A DNA stretch of 64,000 nucleotides from NCBI GenBank assembly GCA_040216635.1, contig JAVJOU010000017.1, positions 42,381-106,380 of the forward strand, in the 5' to 3' direction. This document shows, one piece after another, positions 36,306 through 45,406 of this stretch (its first letter is position 1; every line of letters starts with the position of its first letter). The stretch is from UBA1479 sp040216635 (lineage in GTDB: Bacteria > Pseudomonadota > Alphaproteobacteria > Rhodospirillales > Casp-alpha2). The position numbers and the translations under genes were made by a program. The notes beneath the pieces were generated by a model. That model did not search any database. It was not told where the DNA came from and saw only the letters and a program-made list of their open reading frames with translations.

Positions 36306-36800
36306 TCAGTGCAGCTTACCCGGCAATGCATCGATGGCGTCGTCGATCAATGCGTTGGCCTTGCCGCCCTTGATGCTGTCGGCCAGCACCTGACGGGTGG
36401 CGGCCATGGCGACGTCGATGGTATGCGCCTTGACCTGTTCCAAAGCCGCGGCTTCGGCCTGGGCCAGACGGTCGACAGCCTGCTTTTCGCGCCGCGCCAG
36501 CGAATCCTTGAGACGCTGTTCGCCCTGTTTGGCCAGACGTTCGGCCTCTTCCTTGGCGGCGGAGACGATTTTCTTGGCCTCTTTCTGCGCGTCGCGCTGC
36601 TTTTTCTGATAATCAGCCAGCAGCTTCTGCGCTTCTTCGCGAAGCTTTTCCGCTTCTTCGATGTCGGCCTTGATCTTGTCCGCGCGCTCGTCAAGGGCGC
36701 CAGCGATCAACTTCGGAACCTTGAGGTAGATCAGCAGCCCGATAAAGGCGACGAAAGCGGTGGCGACCCAGAATGTGGGATCTTGCAGCATGTTTTCCAT
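36306..36800 (-). CDS. atpF: F0F1 ATP synthase subunit b
   Basis: A 164-residue peripheral-stalk subunit. One N-terminal membrane helix (FWVATAFVAFIGLLIYLKV), then a long charged helix (ERADKIKADIEEAEKLREEAQKL... ) forming the stalk coiled coil that joins F0 to F1. The second b-type gene lies just upstream (36816), as in alphaproteobacteria that build the stalk from a b/b' pair. Last gene of the operon. Confidence 0.95.
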   Translation of the reverse strand: MENMLQDPTFWVATAFVAFIGLLIYLKVPKLIAGALDERADKIKADIEEAEKLREEAQKLLADYQKKQRDAQKEAKKIVSAAKEEAERLAKQGEQRLKDSLARREKQAVDRLAQAEAAALEQVKAHTIDVAMAATRQVLADSIKGGKANALIDDAIDALPGKLH

Positions 36801-36815
36801 GTTCTCGCTCCCTTT

Positions 36816-37310
36816 CTAGGCCTGACGGGCCTTGGCGGCGGCGGCTACGGCCTTGTCGACGGCCTTGGCATCCGGCGCGTCACCGGTCAGCCGTTCGCAG
36901 GCGGCAGAGGCAACCTCGGAAGCCATGGCATCCAGTCCCGAAAGGGCATCTTGAAGCGCCTTGTCGATGGCGGCTTCGCCTTCCTTGATGCGGGCCTGCA
37001 GGGTTTGGTTCAGCTTCGCTTCTTCCGCATCCTGCTTGGTCTTGAGGTCGGCCTGCACCTTGACGATTTCCTCGTGCGCGGTGGCACGGGCTTCCGCCAG
37101 GGCTTTCTCATAGGCTTCGATGGCGGCTTCCGCCTCGGCCTTCAGTTCACCGGCGCGCTCCAGATTCTGTTCGATCTTCTTTTGCCGCGCCTCGAGGGCG
37201 CCGCCGATCCGGGGCACGCAAACCTTCCACATGATCAGGAACATGGCGGTGAACGAAATCACCAGCCAGATGATCTGGGGCACGTAGGTTGTGAAGTCCA
37301 ATTGAGGCAT
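36816..37310 (-). CDS. atpF': F0F1 ATP synthase subunit b'
   Basis: A 164-residue b' subunit, partner of AtpF in the peripheral stalk. The membrane helix PQIIWLVISFTAMFLIMWKV near residues 10-30 and the following VPRIGGALEARQKKIEQNLERA are typical of b'. The rest is a long amphipathic helix with a small C-terminal helix pair. It lies 15 bases upstream of atpF and 92 bases downstream of atpE. Confidence 0.94.
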   Translation of the reverse strand: MPQLDFTTYVPQIIWLVISFTAMFLIMWKVCVPRIGGALEARQKKIEQNLERAGELKAEAEAAIEAYEKALAEARATAHEEIVKVQADLKTKQDAEEAKLNQTLQARIKEGEAAIDKALQDALSGLDAMASEVASAACERLTGDAPDAKAVDKAVAAAAKARQA

Positions 37311-37402
37311 GGAAAAACCTTCTTATCCCAAAGCCGTTGATCGTAACGGGTTCGGCCCGGCCGGGACGGAAACCGCCCCGGGCATGGGCAAACCCCGCAA
37401 GA

Positions 37403-37627
37403 TCAGCCGAACAGAATGACCAGGGCGATAACCAGCGCGAACAGCGCGATGGCTTCAACCAGGGCGAAGCCCAGCATGGTCATCGGGAACACGGCAGCCT
37501 GGGCGCCGGGGTTGCGGCCGACGGCCTGGATGAACGAGGCAAAGATGGTACCGATACCGATACCGGAACCGATCACACCGATAACGGCCAGGCCGGCACC
37601 GAGCAGCTTCGCAGCTTGAACTTCCAT
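37403..37627 (-). CDS. atpE: F0F1 ATP synthase subunit c
   Basis: A 74-residue proteolipid with two membrane helices. The first has the glycine ladder GVIGSGIGIGTIF, then the polar loop RNP, and the second has the ion-carrying Glu in ALVEAIALFALVI. The residues around the Glu fit a proton-type ring. Good start MEVQAAKLLG with AAGGATC before it. Confidence 0.97.
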   Translation of the reverse strand: MEVQAAKLLGAGLAVIGVIGSGIGIGTIFASFIQAVGRNPGAQAAVFPMTMLGFALVEAIALFALVIALVILFG

Positions 37628-37696
37628 GGGTTGATCCTTTCTTGATACTTGATCTGAGTGATTGGGTTGATTGACTAAACTGGTTTCAGGTGCGCC

Positions 37697-38428
37697 CTAG
37701 TGCAGATGCAGGGCGTCATTCAGGTACAGGCAGGTCAGGATGGTGAAAACGAAGGCCTGCAGGAAGGCGATAACGATTTCCAGACCCGTCAGCGCGACCA
37801 CGAACAGCCACGGCGCCACGCCGAACACGCCCAGCGAGACGATGAAGCCGGCGAACACCTTCAGCAGCGTGTGACCGGCCAGCATGTTGGCGAACAGACG
37901 GACGCTGAGGGAAATCGGGCGCGACAGATAGGAAATAACCTCGATCGGGATCAGCAGCGGGGCCATCAGAAGCGGCACACCCGGCGGCATGAAGAACGAG
38001 AAGAAGTGCATTTTGTGCTTGGCCAGCGCGATCAGGGTCACGCCGACGAAGATCACCGCCGCCATGGTGAAGGTCACCACGATGTGGGAGGTGAAGGTGA
38101 AGCTGTAGGGAATCATGCCCAGCAGGTTGCCGAACAGAACGAACATGAACACCGTGAAGATGAAGGGGAAGTAGTTGCGCCCTTCGGATCCGACCGTGTC
38201 CTTCACCAGATTGGCGATGAAGACGTATGAAAGTTCCGCAATCGACTGCCAGCGGCCCGGGACCAGGGCGTTGCGGCGCATGCCAAGGATCAGGAAGGCG
38301 CTGACCACGACCACGGTCGCCACCATGAACAGCGACGAATTGGTAAAGGACGCATCCAGATTGCCGATCTTCAGCGGCACAAGGGTTTTGATCTCGAACT
38401 GAGCGAGCGGGCTGTGGTTCTCGGCCAA
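37697..38428 (-). CDS. atpB: F0F1 ATP synthase subunit a
   Basis: A 243-residue membrane subunit forming the proton half-channels next to the c ring. The essential arginine is in ISLSVRLFANMLAGH; other family blocks are EGRNYFPFIFTVFMFVLFGNLLGMIP and the last helices GLEIVIAFLQAFVFTILTCLYL. Start ATG 38428 (MAENHSPLAQF). Confidence 0.96.
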   Translation of the reverse strand: MAENHSPLAQFEIKTLVPLKIGNLDASFTNSSLFMVATVVVVSAFLILGMRRNALVPGRWQSIAELSYVFIANLVKDTVGSEGRNYFPFIFTVFMFVLFGNLLGMIPYSFTFTSHIVVTFTMAAVIFVGVTLIALAKHKMHFFSFFMPPGVPLLMAPLLIPIEVISYLSRPISLSVRLFANMLAGHTLLKVFAGFIVSLGVFGVAPWLFVVALTGLEIVIAFLQAFVFTILTCLYLNDALHLH

Positions 38429-38475
38429 GGCTCGGTTTCCCGTCTTTCTATAACGTGTTTATGGCAGGTGCGGTT

Positions 38476-38832
38476 TTATCGGCGGTCTGTCTCGTCGGTT
38501 GGATTCTCATCCTTTTGATATCCCGCAGCGTAACCGTAGCCACGAGCCATCCGGTAGACGTTCAGAATGCCGGCGCATCCCCCTAGGATTATGAACACCA
38601 ACATGAGCCAGGGCTTTGTATCGAGCCACTTATCAAGCAGCCAACCGATACCCAACCCAACGGCGACGGCGGAAACTAACTCAATGCCGACACGAAATGC
38701 AAGGCTAAGAGCGTTATTTGGTGGCTGTTCTTGGCGATTTTTTTGCGCATGCGAAAACCCGCCCCGTTCTCGGGCGCCGTCAATGCGGTTCTGAAGGCCG
38801 TCAAGGTCCGAATTGGGCCTTTCTTCGGTCAT
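38476..38832 (-). CDS. atpI: ATP synthase protein I (AtpI/AtpZ type)
   Basis: A 118-residue small membrane protein heading the F0 operon. Two helices at about residues 45-65 and 72-95 (RVGIELVSAVAVGLGIGWLL and PWLMLVFIILGGCAGILNVYRM) match the AtpI/AtpZ family, proposed to help c-ring assembly or Mg2+/Ca2+ supply. ATG at 38832 (MTEERP) is preferred to the upstream 38841. A CDS this small is supported by position. Confidence 0.88.
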   Translation of the reverse strand: MTEERPNSDLDGLQNRIDGARERGGFSHAQKNRQEQPPNNALSLAFRVGIELVSAVAVGLGIGWLLDKWLDTKPWLMLVFIILGGCAGILNVYRMARGYGYAAGYQKDENPTDETDRR

Positions 38833-38898
38833 GAAAAACACCTGTTCATGAAGGATTTAAGGAGCCGGGGCGGAGATTACACCGTTCAGGGGCGATTG

Positions 38899-41800
38899 TC
38901 AGGCGCTCTCACGAAACCCTTCCGCCTGTTGCAGGTCGACGGAAACCAGCTGCGATACGCCGCGTTCCTGCATGGTCACGCCGAACAGTCGGTGCATGCG
39001 GGCCATGGTCATGCGGTGGTGGGTAATAACGATGAAGCGTGTTTCGCCCGCGGCGGCCATTTCATCCAGCATGGAACAGAATCGGTCCACGTTGGCGTCA
39101 TCCAGCGGTGCGTCCACTTCGTCGAGCACGCAGATCGGGGCCGGGTTGGTCTGGAACACGCCGAACAGCAGGGCCAGGGCCGTCAGGGCCTGTTCGCCGC
39201 CCGACAGCAACGACAATACCTGAAGGCGCTTGCCCGGCGGGCTGGCGAAGATTTCCAGTCCGGCTTCCAGCGGATCGTCAGATTCAACCAGCTCCAGATG
39301 GGCCCGACCGCCGCCGAACAGGCGCTGGAACAGGACCTTGAAGTGTTCGTTGACCTCTTCGAACGACGCCAGCAGGCGGGCTCGGCCTTCGCGGTTGAGC
39401 TCATTAATCCCCTGGCGCAGCTTGTCGATGGCGGCAATAAGATCGCTTTTTTCCGTGGTCAGGCCTTCGACCTGTTCGGACAGTTCGGTCATTTCCTGAT
39501 CGGCCCGCAGGTTGACCGGCCCCATGGTGTCGCGTTCGCGCAGCAGGCGGTCGACCCGTTTTTCCGAGGCTTCCAGGTCCGGCAGCGGTGCATCCGGGTC
39601 AAGTTCGGCCATTTCCCGCATTTTCTGCGGTCCGACCTGCAGGCGGTCGCGGATGCGCTCGATCAGGCCGTTGCTCGCCTGATCTGTCTGTTCCACGGCC
39701 CCTTCGGCGCGGACCCGGGTTTCGCGGGCAAGCGACAGATCGTGTTCGGCCTGGCGCAGGTCGCGGTCGGCTTCGGCCAGGGTGCTTTCCGCCTGGGCCA
39801 ATTGGTCGGCCGCCGCGTTGCGCCGTTCTTCCGAACTTTGAATGGCGGTCAGCAATTCTTCGCGCTTGGCGGCGATTTCCGCCGGTTTCTGTTGCAGCGT
39901 TTCCAATTCGGCCTGCAGGGCCGTGGCCCGTTCGGCCAATTCACCCAATTGGGATTCGGACCGGGCGCGCCGCGTCACCCACATCTGGGATTCGGAGGCA
40001 ACGGCGACCAGGCGCTGCTTGCGGCCCTCGGACGCCTGGAACAACTGGTCGTGGCGCGACCGGCATTCCATTTGATGGGTGCGCTTTTCCGCCAGCAACG
40101 TGCGTTTTTCGGCCAATGCCGTGCGCGCGGCTTCCAGATCGGGCAACTCGTTGCGTTCGGCCTCGACGGCGGCTTTCTGGGTTTGCGTTTCTTCCTGGTC
40201 GGCGGCGATGGAAGCCCGGGTTTCGGCCAGGGCGGCCAGCTTGTTCTGTACGGCGGCGGCCCGGTCCTTGACCTCGGCCAAGCGGTCGCGGGCCGCGTTG
40301 AAGGCGCGGTCGGCTTCGTTCAAGGCCTGGCGGGCGTCCCGTTCCTGGGTGCGCAGGGTTTCGGCGGCGGTTCTGGTGGCGTCGGCCGTGGCGCGCAGGG
40401 CTTCCACTGCCGTGCGCTCGGTCTCGGCCTTGGCGATGGCTTCGTTCAACCGGTTGCGTTGGGCCAGGCGCTGGGCGGCGGCGGTTTCCGCCCCTTCGGC
40501 AACGCGGAATCCGTCCCAGCGCCACAATCCGCCGGCACGGCTGACCAACCGCTGGCCGGGTCCGAGATCACCCTGAAGCCGTGCACCGTCGGCGGCGCTT
40601 TCGACCACACCGATCTGGCTGAGGCGGCGGTCCAGGGCGCGCGGGCCGTTGACGACTTCGGACAGGGCACGCACACCGGCGGGCAGGGCCGGCGGGTTGG
40701 CCATGGGCAGCAGGGCCCGCCAGCCGATCACGGCGCCGTCGCCGTCGTCGCCGGTGGCGGGGGCGGACAGGTCTTCGCCCAAGGCGGCGCCCAGGGCGTC
40801 TTCGAACCCTTTTTCCACGGAGACCTGATCCAGCATCGGTGGCAGGTCCGTTTCCGGCCCGGCGGCCAGAACGGTTTCCAGCGTGCGGATTTCCGTTTCC
40901 AGGGAGGTCAGTTCCGTCGACCGTTCACGGGCCGCCTGGGCAGCCTGTTCGGATACCTGGTCGGCTTCCGCGCGGGCGGCTTCGGTCGTGGTCAGGGCTT
41001 CACGGGCGGCGTCGGCGGTGGTGCGGGCTTCCTCGACCTTGGCATCGGCTTCCGCCAAGTCGACCAGATCGGCCGAACGAGATTCCAGCTCAGACTTCTG
41101 GGCTTCGGCGTCGGCGGCGCGCTGGGCCAACCGGTTCAGGCGGCTTTCCAATTCGTTTAGGCGTTGACCCAGGGCATTGCGCCGGGCTTCGGCGGCGGCA
41201 AGGTCATTGGTTTCCCGGTCGACGTCGCGGTCCATCTCGACCACGGCTTCGTCGGCGGCGGCGCGGTCTTCGGCGGCGGCGGCAAGATCATCCGCCTCCT
41301 GGGCCTGGGCGGCTTCGATTTCCTGCTTTTCGGCGGCGAGACGTTCGACCGCTTCGGCCGCATCGGCCATCAGGCCCTGTTCGCGTTCGCGGTCCCGGCC
41401 GGTTTGTTCCAGCCGACCGCGGATTTCTTCCATGGTTTGGGCGACGCGGGCTTCTTCTTCGTCCAGGCCGTCACGGGCAAGCGTCAGGCGCTGCAATTCG
41501 GCCGCTGCCGTGGCTTCGCCCTGGCGCAGTTCGGGCAGGCCTTCGGCGGCATGGGCCTGCCGTGTCGTCGCGGCGGCCGTACGCTGGGAAAGTTCCGTCA
41601 CAGCCTGTTCGGCTTCTTTCAGGTTGGAACGGGCCTTGTCGCGGGCGGTTTCCGCATTGGTCCACAGAATATGGAACAGAGTGGCCTCTGCCTTGCGGAT
41701 GTGGTCCGACAGATTGCGGTAGCGGGTCGCCTGGCGTGCCTGTTTCTTCAGATTGTTCATCTGGGCATCCAGGGTGATCAGGATGTCGTCCAGGCGTTCC

Positions 41801-42375
41801 AGATTGGCTTCGGCCCCCTTCAGGCGCAATTCGGCTTCGTGGCGGCGGGAATGCAGGCCGGTGATCCCGGCGGCTTCTTCCAGCAGCAACCTGCGTTGGG
41901 CCGGTTTGGCGTTGATGACCGTACCGATGCGGCCCTGACTGACCAGGGCGGTCGAACGTGCGCCCGTCGCCTGATCGGCGAACAGCAGCTGCACGTCGCG
42001 GGCGCGGACTTCCTTGCCGTTGATGCGGTAGGTCGAGCCTTTTTCGCGCTCGATTCGCCGGGTAACTTCAAGTTCATCCGTGTCGTTGAATTGGGCCGGG
42101 GCCTTGCGTTCGGCGTTGTCCAGGGTCAACGCGACCTCGGCGATGTTGCGCGACGGCCGGTCCTGCGTGCCGGAAAAGATGACGTCTTCCATCTCCGTGC
42201 CGCGCATCTGTTTGGCCGAGGTTTCGCCCATGACCCATTTCAGGGCCTCGACCACGTTGGATTTGCCACAGCCGTTGGGGCCCACGACACCGGTCAGGCC
42301 CGGTTCGATGAACAGCTCGGTCGGGTCGACGAAGGATTTGAATCCGAGAACCCGTATTTTCCTGAAATTGAGCAA
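38899..42375 (-). CDS. smc: Chromosome partition protein SMC
   Basis: A 1158-residue SMC ATPase. N-terminal head FRKIRVLGFKSFVDPTEL with Walker A GPNGCGKSN (about residue 33), two long Glu/Ala/Arg-rich coiled coils separated by a hinge around residues 510-600, and the C-terminal head LLSGGEQALTALALLFGVF with Walker B CVLDEVDAPLDDANVDRF. The start appears to be TTG at 42375, directly before LNFRKIR with CGAGG upstream; no ATG is close. DsbA-like and dciA genes precede it on the same strand. Confidence 0.96.
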   Translation of the reverse strand: MLNFRKIRVLGFKSFVDPTELFIEPGLTGVVGPNGCGKSNVVEALKWVMGETSAKQMRGTEMEDVIFSGTQDRPSRNIAEVALTLDNAERKAPAQFNDTDELEVTRRIEREKGSTYRINGKEVRARDVQLLFADQATGARSTALVSQGRIGTVINAKPAQRRLLLEEAAGITGLHSRRHEAELRLKGAEANLERLDDILITLDAQMNNLKKQARQATRYRNLSDHIRKAEATLFHILWTNAETARDKARSNLKEAEQAVTELSQRTAAATTRQAHAAEGLPELRQGEATAAAELQRLTLARDGLDEEEARVAQTMEEIRGRLEQTGRDREREQGLMADAAEAVERLAAEKQEIEAAQAQEADDLAAAAEDRAAADEAVVEMDRDVDRETNDLAAAEARRNALGQRLNELESRLNRLAQRAADAEAQKSELESRSADLVDLAEADAKVEEARTTADAAREALTTTEAARAEADQVSEQAAQAARERSTELTSLETEIRTLETVLAAGPETDLPPMLDQVSVEKGFEDALGAALGEDLSAPATGDDGDGAVIGWRALLPMANPPALPAGVRALSEVVNGPRALDRRLSQIGVVESAADGARLQGDLGPGQRLVSRAGGLWRWDGFRVAEGAETAAAQRLAQRNRLNEAIAKAETERTAVEALRATADATRTAAETLRTQERDARQALNEADRAFNAARDRLAEVKDRAAAVQNKLAALAETRASIAADQEETQTQKAAVEAERNELPDLEAARTALAEKRTLLAEKRTHQMECRSRHDQLFQASEGRKQRLVAVASESQMWVTRRARSESQLGELAERATALQAELETLQQKPAEIAAKREELLTAIQSSEERRNAAADQLAQAESTLAEADRDLRQAEHDLSLARETRVRAEGAVEQTDQASNGLIERIRDRLQVGPQKMREMAELDPDAPLPDLEASEKRVDRLLRERDTMGPVNLRADQEMTELSEQVEGLTTEKSDLIAAIDKLRQGINELNREGRARLLASFEEVNEHFKVLFQRLFGGGRAHLELVESDDPLEAGLEIFASPPGKRLQVLSLLSGGEQALTALALLFGVFQTNPAPICVLDEVDAPLDDANVDRFCSMLDEMAAAGETRFIVITHHRMTMARMHRLFGVTMQERGVSQLVSVDLQQAEGFRESA

Positions 42376-42414
42376 GCTGCCTCGCCGATCCTGACCGGAT
42401 GTCTAAACCAATAC

Positions 42415-43035
42415 TTATTTCTTGAGCGCGCGCTCGATGATGTCCGCGAACACGGCAAAATCCTGTGCCCCGGACACTTTCTCGCCCGCGACGATGAAGA
42501 ACGGCGTGGCGTCCACCCCGTGATCCTTGTTCCCCGCCGCGGCCGTGCGCTGAATGCCTTGCAGAAGTTCCTCGCTGCGTAGGCAGGCATCGACCTGAGA
42601 GGCCGACATGCCGCCCTTCTTGGCGGTAGCCTGAAGAGCCGCCAAGCCGTCGGGTGCCTGACCCCACAGTCCCTGATCGCGGAACATGATGCTGGTCATG
42701 GCGAAATACCGCAGAGGACCGGCGCAACGCGCGATCATATGCGCCGCCATGGCCCGCTGGCCCAGGGGGAAATCGCGGAAGATCATCTTCACCTTTCCGG
42801 TGTCGATGTACTTTTCCTTGATCTGGGGCAGGGTCTTTTCGTGGAATTCGCGGCAATGCGGGCAGCCCAACGACGCATACTCGATAATCGTCACCGGCGC
42901 GTCGGCCTTGCCGAGCACCATTTCCGAAAGCATGCCGTCGACGCCTTCCAGCGCTTTCGCTGGCCCCGCGAAGGGCCCGGAAACCGCTAAAACCAACGTC
43001 AAAACGAACGCAAGACCTTGTGCTATACGCAGCAA
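42415..43035 (-). CDS. DsbA-family thiol:disulfide oxidoreductase, exported
   Basis: A 206-residue periplasmic thioredoxin-fold protein. Signal peptide at residues 1-28 (LRIAQGLAFVLTLVLAVSG...AKA), active site C58-P-H-C61 in EYASLGCPHCREFH, and the cis-proline in GVDATPFFIV. The start is inferred to be TTG 43035, because GGGAGG sits five bases upstream; a GTG at 43053 would place the ribosome-binding sequence inside the gene. Homologues next to smc/mutY are usual in alphaproteobacteria. It probably oxidises envelope cysteines; DsbA or DsbG-like specificity is not decided. Confidence 0.88.
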   Translation of the reverse strand: MLRIAQGLAFVLTLVLAVSGPFAGPAKALEGVDGMLSEMVLGKADAPVTIIEYASLGCPHCREFHEKTLPQIKEKYIDTGKVKMIFRDFPLGQRAMAAHMIARCAGPLRYFAMTSIMFRDQGLWGQAPDGLAALQATAKKGGMSASQVDACLRSEELLQGIQRTAAAGNKDHGVDATPFFIVAGEKVSGAQDFAVFADIIERALKK

Positions 43036-43137
43036 ATCTACCTCCCAATACACAAGATGTTGATGAATATAGAATCGGCCCCGATCCGGAGTCGACTCCT
43101 TTCGCTAAATCTTTGAAATGCGTCAGCATTCCGTAAA

Positions 43138-43656
43138 TTATCCACCGCCGCCCCGGCGGCGCAGAATGGCTTCGCCCAGGCCTTCCAGGGCCTTGCGCAG
43201 GTCGGGGTCGGTGACGGATTTAAGCTCGTCTTCCAGCGCGGCCTTCTCGGCCGGGCCCAGCAGGCGCGGTTCGGCGGATTGTTCCTTGGCCCGCCGGGGC
43301 AGGGGGCGTTGAAAGATATGGATGCCCTTGACCGCGCTGTATCCGAAGTAGGCATTCACCTTTTCGATGATCAGGGGTTCCAGGTGCTGTACCTCGGTGG
43401 CGACGGCGGATGTGCCGACCTGCAGATGCAGCAGCCCGTCGTTGCGCCGCCCGCGGGGAAAGACGATGCGGTCGGGCAGGGTGTGCCGGGCCAGAAGTTC
43501 GCCCGCGATTTCGGGCCAATGGCGGATGATGTCGCCTTCGGCAAAGCCGCGCCGGCCATAGGCGGCGGCGGTCAGCTTGCCCAGGGTTTGGCCGACGGCG
43601 CGGGCCCCGCCTTGGCGGCGGCGGCGAATTTTCGGTTTTTCCGGGTCTTGGGACAT
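43138..43656 (-). CDS. DUF721/DciA family protein
   Basis: A 172-residue protein of the DUF721 family, whose members include DciA, a helicase loader for DnaB in bacteria lacking DnaC. Visible: basic N-terminus, WPEIAGELLARHTLPDRIVFPRG, GLLHLQVGTSAVATEVQHLEPLIIEKVNAYFGYSAVKGIHIFQ. The C-terminal half is charged and variable. The start may be ATG 43656 (MSQDPEK) or 43677 (MDGARTL); neither has a strong ribosome-binding site. It is divergent from mutY and precedes the DsbA-like gene. Confidence 0.85.
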   Translation of the reverse strand: MSQDPEKPKIRRRRQGGARAVGQTLGKLTAAAYGRRGFAEGDIIRHWPEIAGELLARHTLPDRIVFPRGRRNDGLLHLQVGTSAVATEVQHLEPLIIEKVNAYFGYSAVKGIHIFQRPLPRRAKEQSAEPRLLGPAEKAALEDELKSVTDPDLRKALEGLGEAILRRRGGGG

Positions 43657-43831
43657 AAGCGTTCTTGCGCCATCCATGGGCTTGCGGCGGCAAATGTGTC
43701 CCCCTTTCCTGACCGGAGGGGACGTGGCATTAACGGGGGATGCATTTAACGGGTCAGGTGCCCCTCCCTGCAAGAGGCATGGGGCGCAAGCCGGGGGATA
43801 ACATGCAAATTGCCGGGAGCCGTCCACTGAC

Positions 43832-44914
43832 ATGAATGTTTCCTCTGCCGGCGACGGCCCGGCCCAGACCTTGCTGGATTGGTACGACCGGCACCGCCGA
43901 ATTCTCCCGTGGCGCGCCCCGCCCGGTCGGCGGGCAGCGCCCTATCATGTGTGGCTTTCGGAAATCATGCTCCAGCAGACCACGGTGGCGACGGTAAAAA
44001 GCTATTTTGACCACTTTGTGGCACGCTGGCCGCGCATCGAGGATTTGGCGGCGGCGGACCTGGACGATGTGCTGCATGCCTGGCAGGGGCTGGGTTATTA
44101 CGCGCGGGCCCGCAATCTGCACAAATGCGCCCGCGTGGTGGCCGCGGACCACGGCGGGCGGTTTCCGGAAACGGAAGACGGCCTGTTGGCCCTGCCGGGC
44201 GTCGGGCCCTATACGGCGGCGGCCATCGCCGCCATCGCCTTTGACCAACCGGCATCACCGGTGGATGGGAATATCGAGCGTGTGGTCGCGCGCCTGCGCC
44301 TGATCAGCACACCCTTGCCGCAGGGCAAGAAACCGATCCAGGCGGCGGCCCGGGAACTGACCCCCATCGCCCGCCCCGGCGATTTCGCGCAGGCCATGAT
44401 GGATCTGGGTGCGACCATCTGCACGCCCCGCAACCCGAAATGCGTTCTATGTCCCTGGGAAGGGTTTTGCGCCGCCCGACAGGCCGGGGAGCCCGAGACC
44501 TATCCCCGGCGCGCGCCGAAAAAAGCCAAGCCGACCCGCTATGGCGTAGTTTTCTGGATCGAGGATGCCGTCGGCCGGGTATTGCTTCGCCGCCGGCCGG
44601 AAAAGGGCCTTTTGGGCGGGATGATGGAAGTGCCGTCGACGGACTGGCGCGAGGAGCCGTGGGAGACCGCAGCTGCGTTCGACCATGTGCCGGTCGAAAC
44701 AGGGCCTTGGGTTGAGGCCGGCGAGGTCCGCCACACCTTCACCCATTTCCATCTGCGGCTTGCAGTGGTGCGGGGGACGGCGCCGACCGAGGCGACCGGC
44801 AAAGATACGGCCGGGGACGCGGCACAGGGCATTTGGGTTCATCCCCGTGATTTCGGGGATCAGGCGCTGCCGACCTTGATGAAAAAGGTGGTTCGTCAGG
44901 TTTTGAACGGCTGA
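43832..44914 (+). CDS. mutY: A/G-specific adenine glycosylase MutY
   Basis: A 360-residue base-excision repair enzyme removing adenine opposite 8-oxoguanine. HhH-GPD domain with catalytic Glu in LSEIMLQQTTV, the LPGVGPYTAAAIAA hairpin and catalytic Asp in PVDGNIERV. The 4Fe-4S cluster cysteines follow the C-X6-C-X2-C-X5-C pattern in CTPRNPKCVLCPWEGFC. From about residue 230 a NUDIX-like domain recognises 8-oxoG (LLRRRPEKGLLGGMMEVP). The 3' end overlaps the converging GNAT gene by 19 bases. Confidence 0.96.
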   Translation: MNVSSAGDGPAQTLLDWYDRHRRILPWRAPPGRRAAPYHVWLSEIMLQQTTVATVKSYFDHFVARWPRIEDLAAADLDDVLHAWQGLGYYARARNLHKCARVVAADHGGRFPETEDGLLALPGVGPYTAAAIAAIAFDQPASPVDGNIERVVARLRLISTPLPQGKKPIQAAARELTPIARPGDFAQAMMDLGATICTPRNPKCVLCPWEGFCAARQAGEPETYPRRAPKKAKPTRYGVVFWIEDAVGRVLLRRRPEKGLLGGMMEVPSTDWREEPWETAAAFDHVPVETGPWVEAGEVRHTFTHFHLRLAVVRGTAPTEATGKDTAGDAAQGIWVHPRDFGDQALPTLMKKVVRQVLNG

Positions 44915-45369
44915 TCCAGTTCCAGGGTCATGAAAAAACTGTGCGGGTCCGGGCCGTAATCGGCAAAGGGCCCCGTGGGCGTGAAACCCGCACCCGCGTA
45001 TAGCCGCTGGGCTGCTTCGAACGCGGCGGAATGCCCGGTTTCAAGGCTGAGGCGCCGATAGCCGCGACGCTGTGCCTCATCGATCACGAAATCGAGCACT
45101 CGTCGGGCGATGCCGGTGCCGCGTCGTTCCGCCACCGTATGCATGGATTTGATTTCGCCGTGATGGGGATCGATCTCGCGCAGGGCGGCACAGCCGATGA
45201 TCGTGCAGCCATCCCAGACCGACCAGAACGTGACGTCCGCCGCCTGAAGGCCCGAATGATCCAGCGCATAGATGCTGTCCGCCGGGGTGACGGCAGCCAT
45301 ATGGGCCAGATGGGCCCGCACCAGGGCAATGGTGTCTTCGCCGCTTAGATCGTCTTCGCGGAATTCCAT
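44896..45369 (-). CDS. GNAT family N-acetyltransferase
   Basis: A 157-residue acetyltransferase. The acetyl-CoA loop is in MHTVAERRGTGIARRVLDFVIDEAQRRGYRRLSLETG and the C-terminal YAGAGFTPTGPFADYGPDPHSFFMTLEL is characteristic of the YhbS/PaiA-like subgroup with unknown small-molecule substrates. It is unrelated in sequence to the GNAT at 35740 beyond the fold. Probably transcribed together with apt (37-base gap between apt stop and its start). Confidence 0.85.
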   Translation of the reverse strand: MEFREDDLSGEDTIALVRAHLAHMAAVTPADSIYALDHSGLQAADVTFWSVWDGCTIIGCAALREIDPHHGEIKSMHTVAERRGTGIARRVLDFVIDEAQRRGYRRLSLETGHSAAFEAAQRLYAGAGFTPTGPFADYGPDPHSFFMTLELDQPFKT

Positions 45370-45406
45370 CGCCCTGCCGTCACCTTATGTCAAGCGGATG
45401 CCCGGC

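Noticed and set aside
36306..37310. atpF and b' as a tandem duplication error
   Set aside because: The two proteins differ in their membrane helices, as expected for the b/b' pair of alphaproteobacteria.
38731..41160. 809-residue + strand ORF opposite smc
   Set aside because: High GC leaves long open frames antisense to real genes; its Gly/Gln/Val-rich sequence has no domain, and SMC motifs are unbroken on the minus strand.
41164..42582. 472-residue + strand ORF opposite smc and the DsbA-like gene
   Set aside because: It is the mirror of coding sequence with clear motifs on the minus strand.
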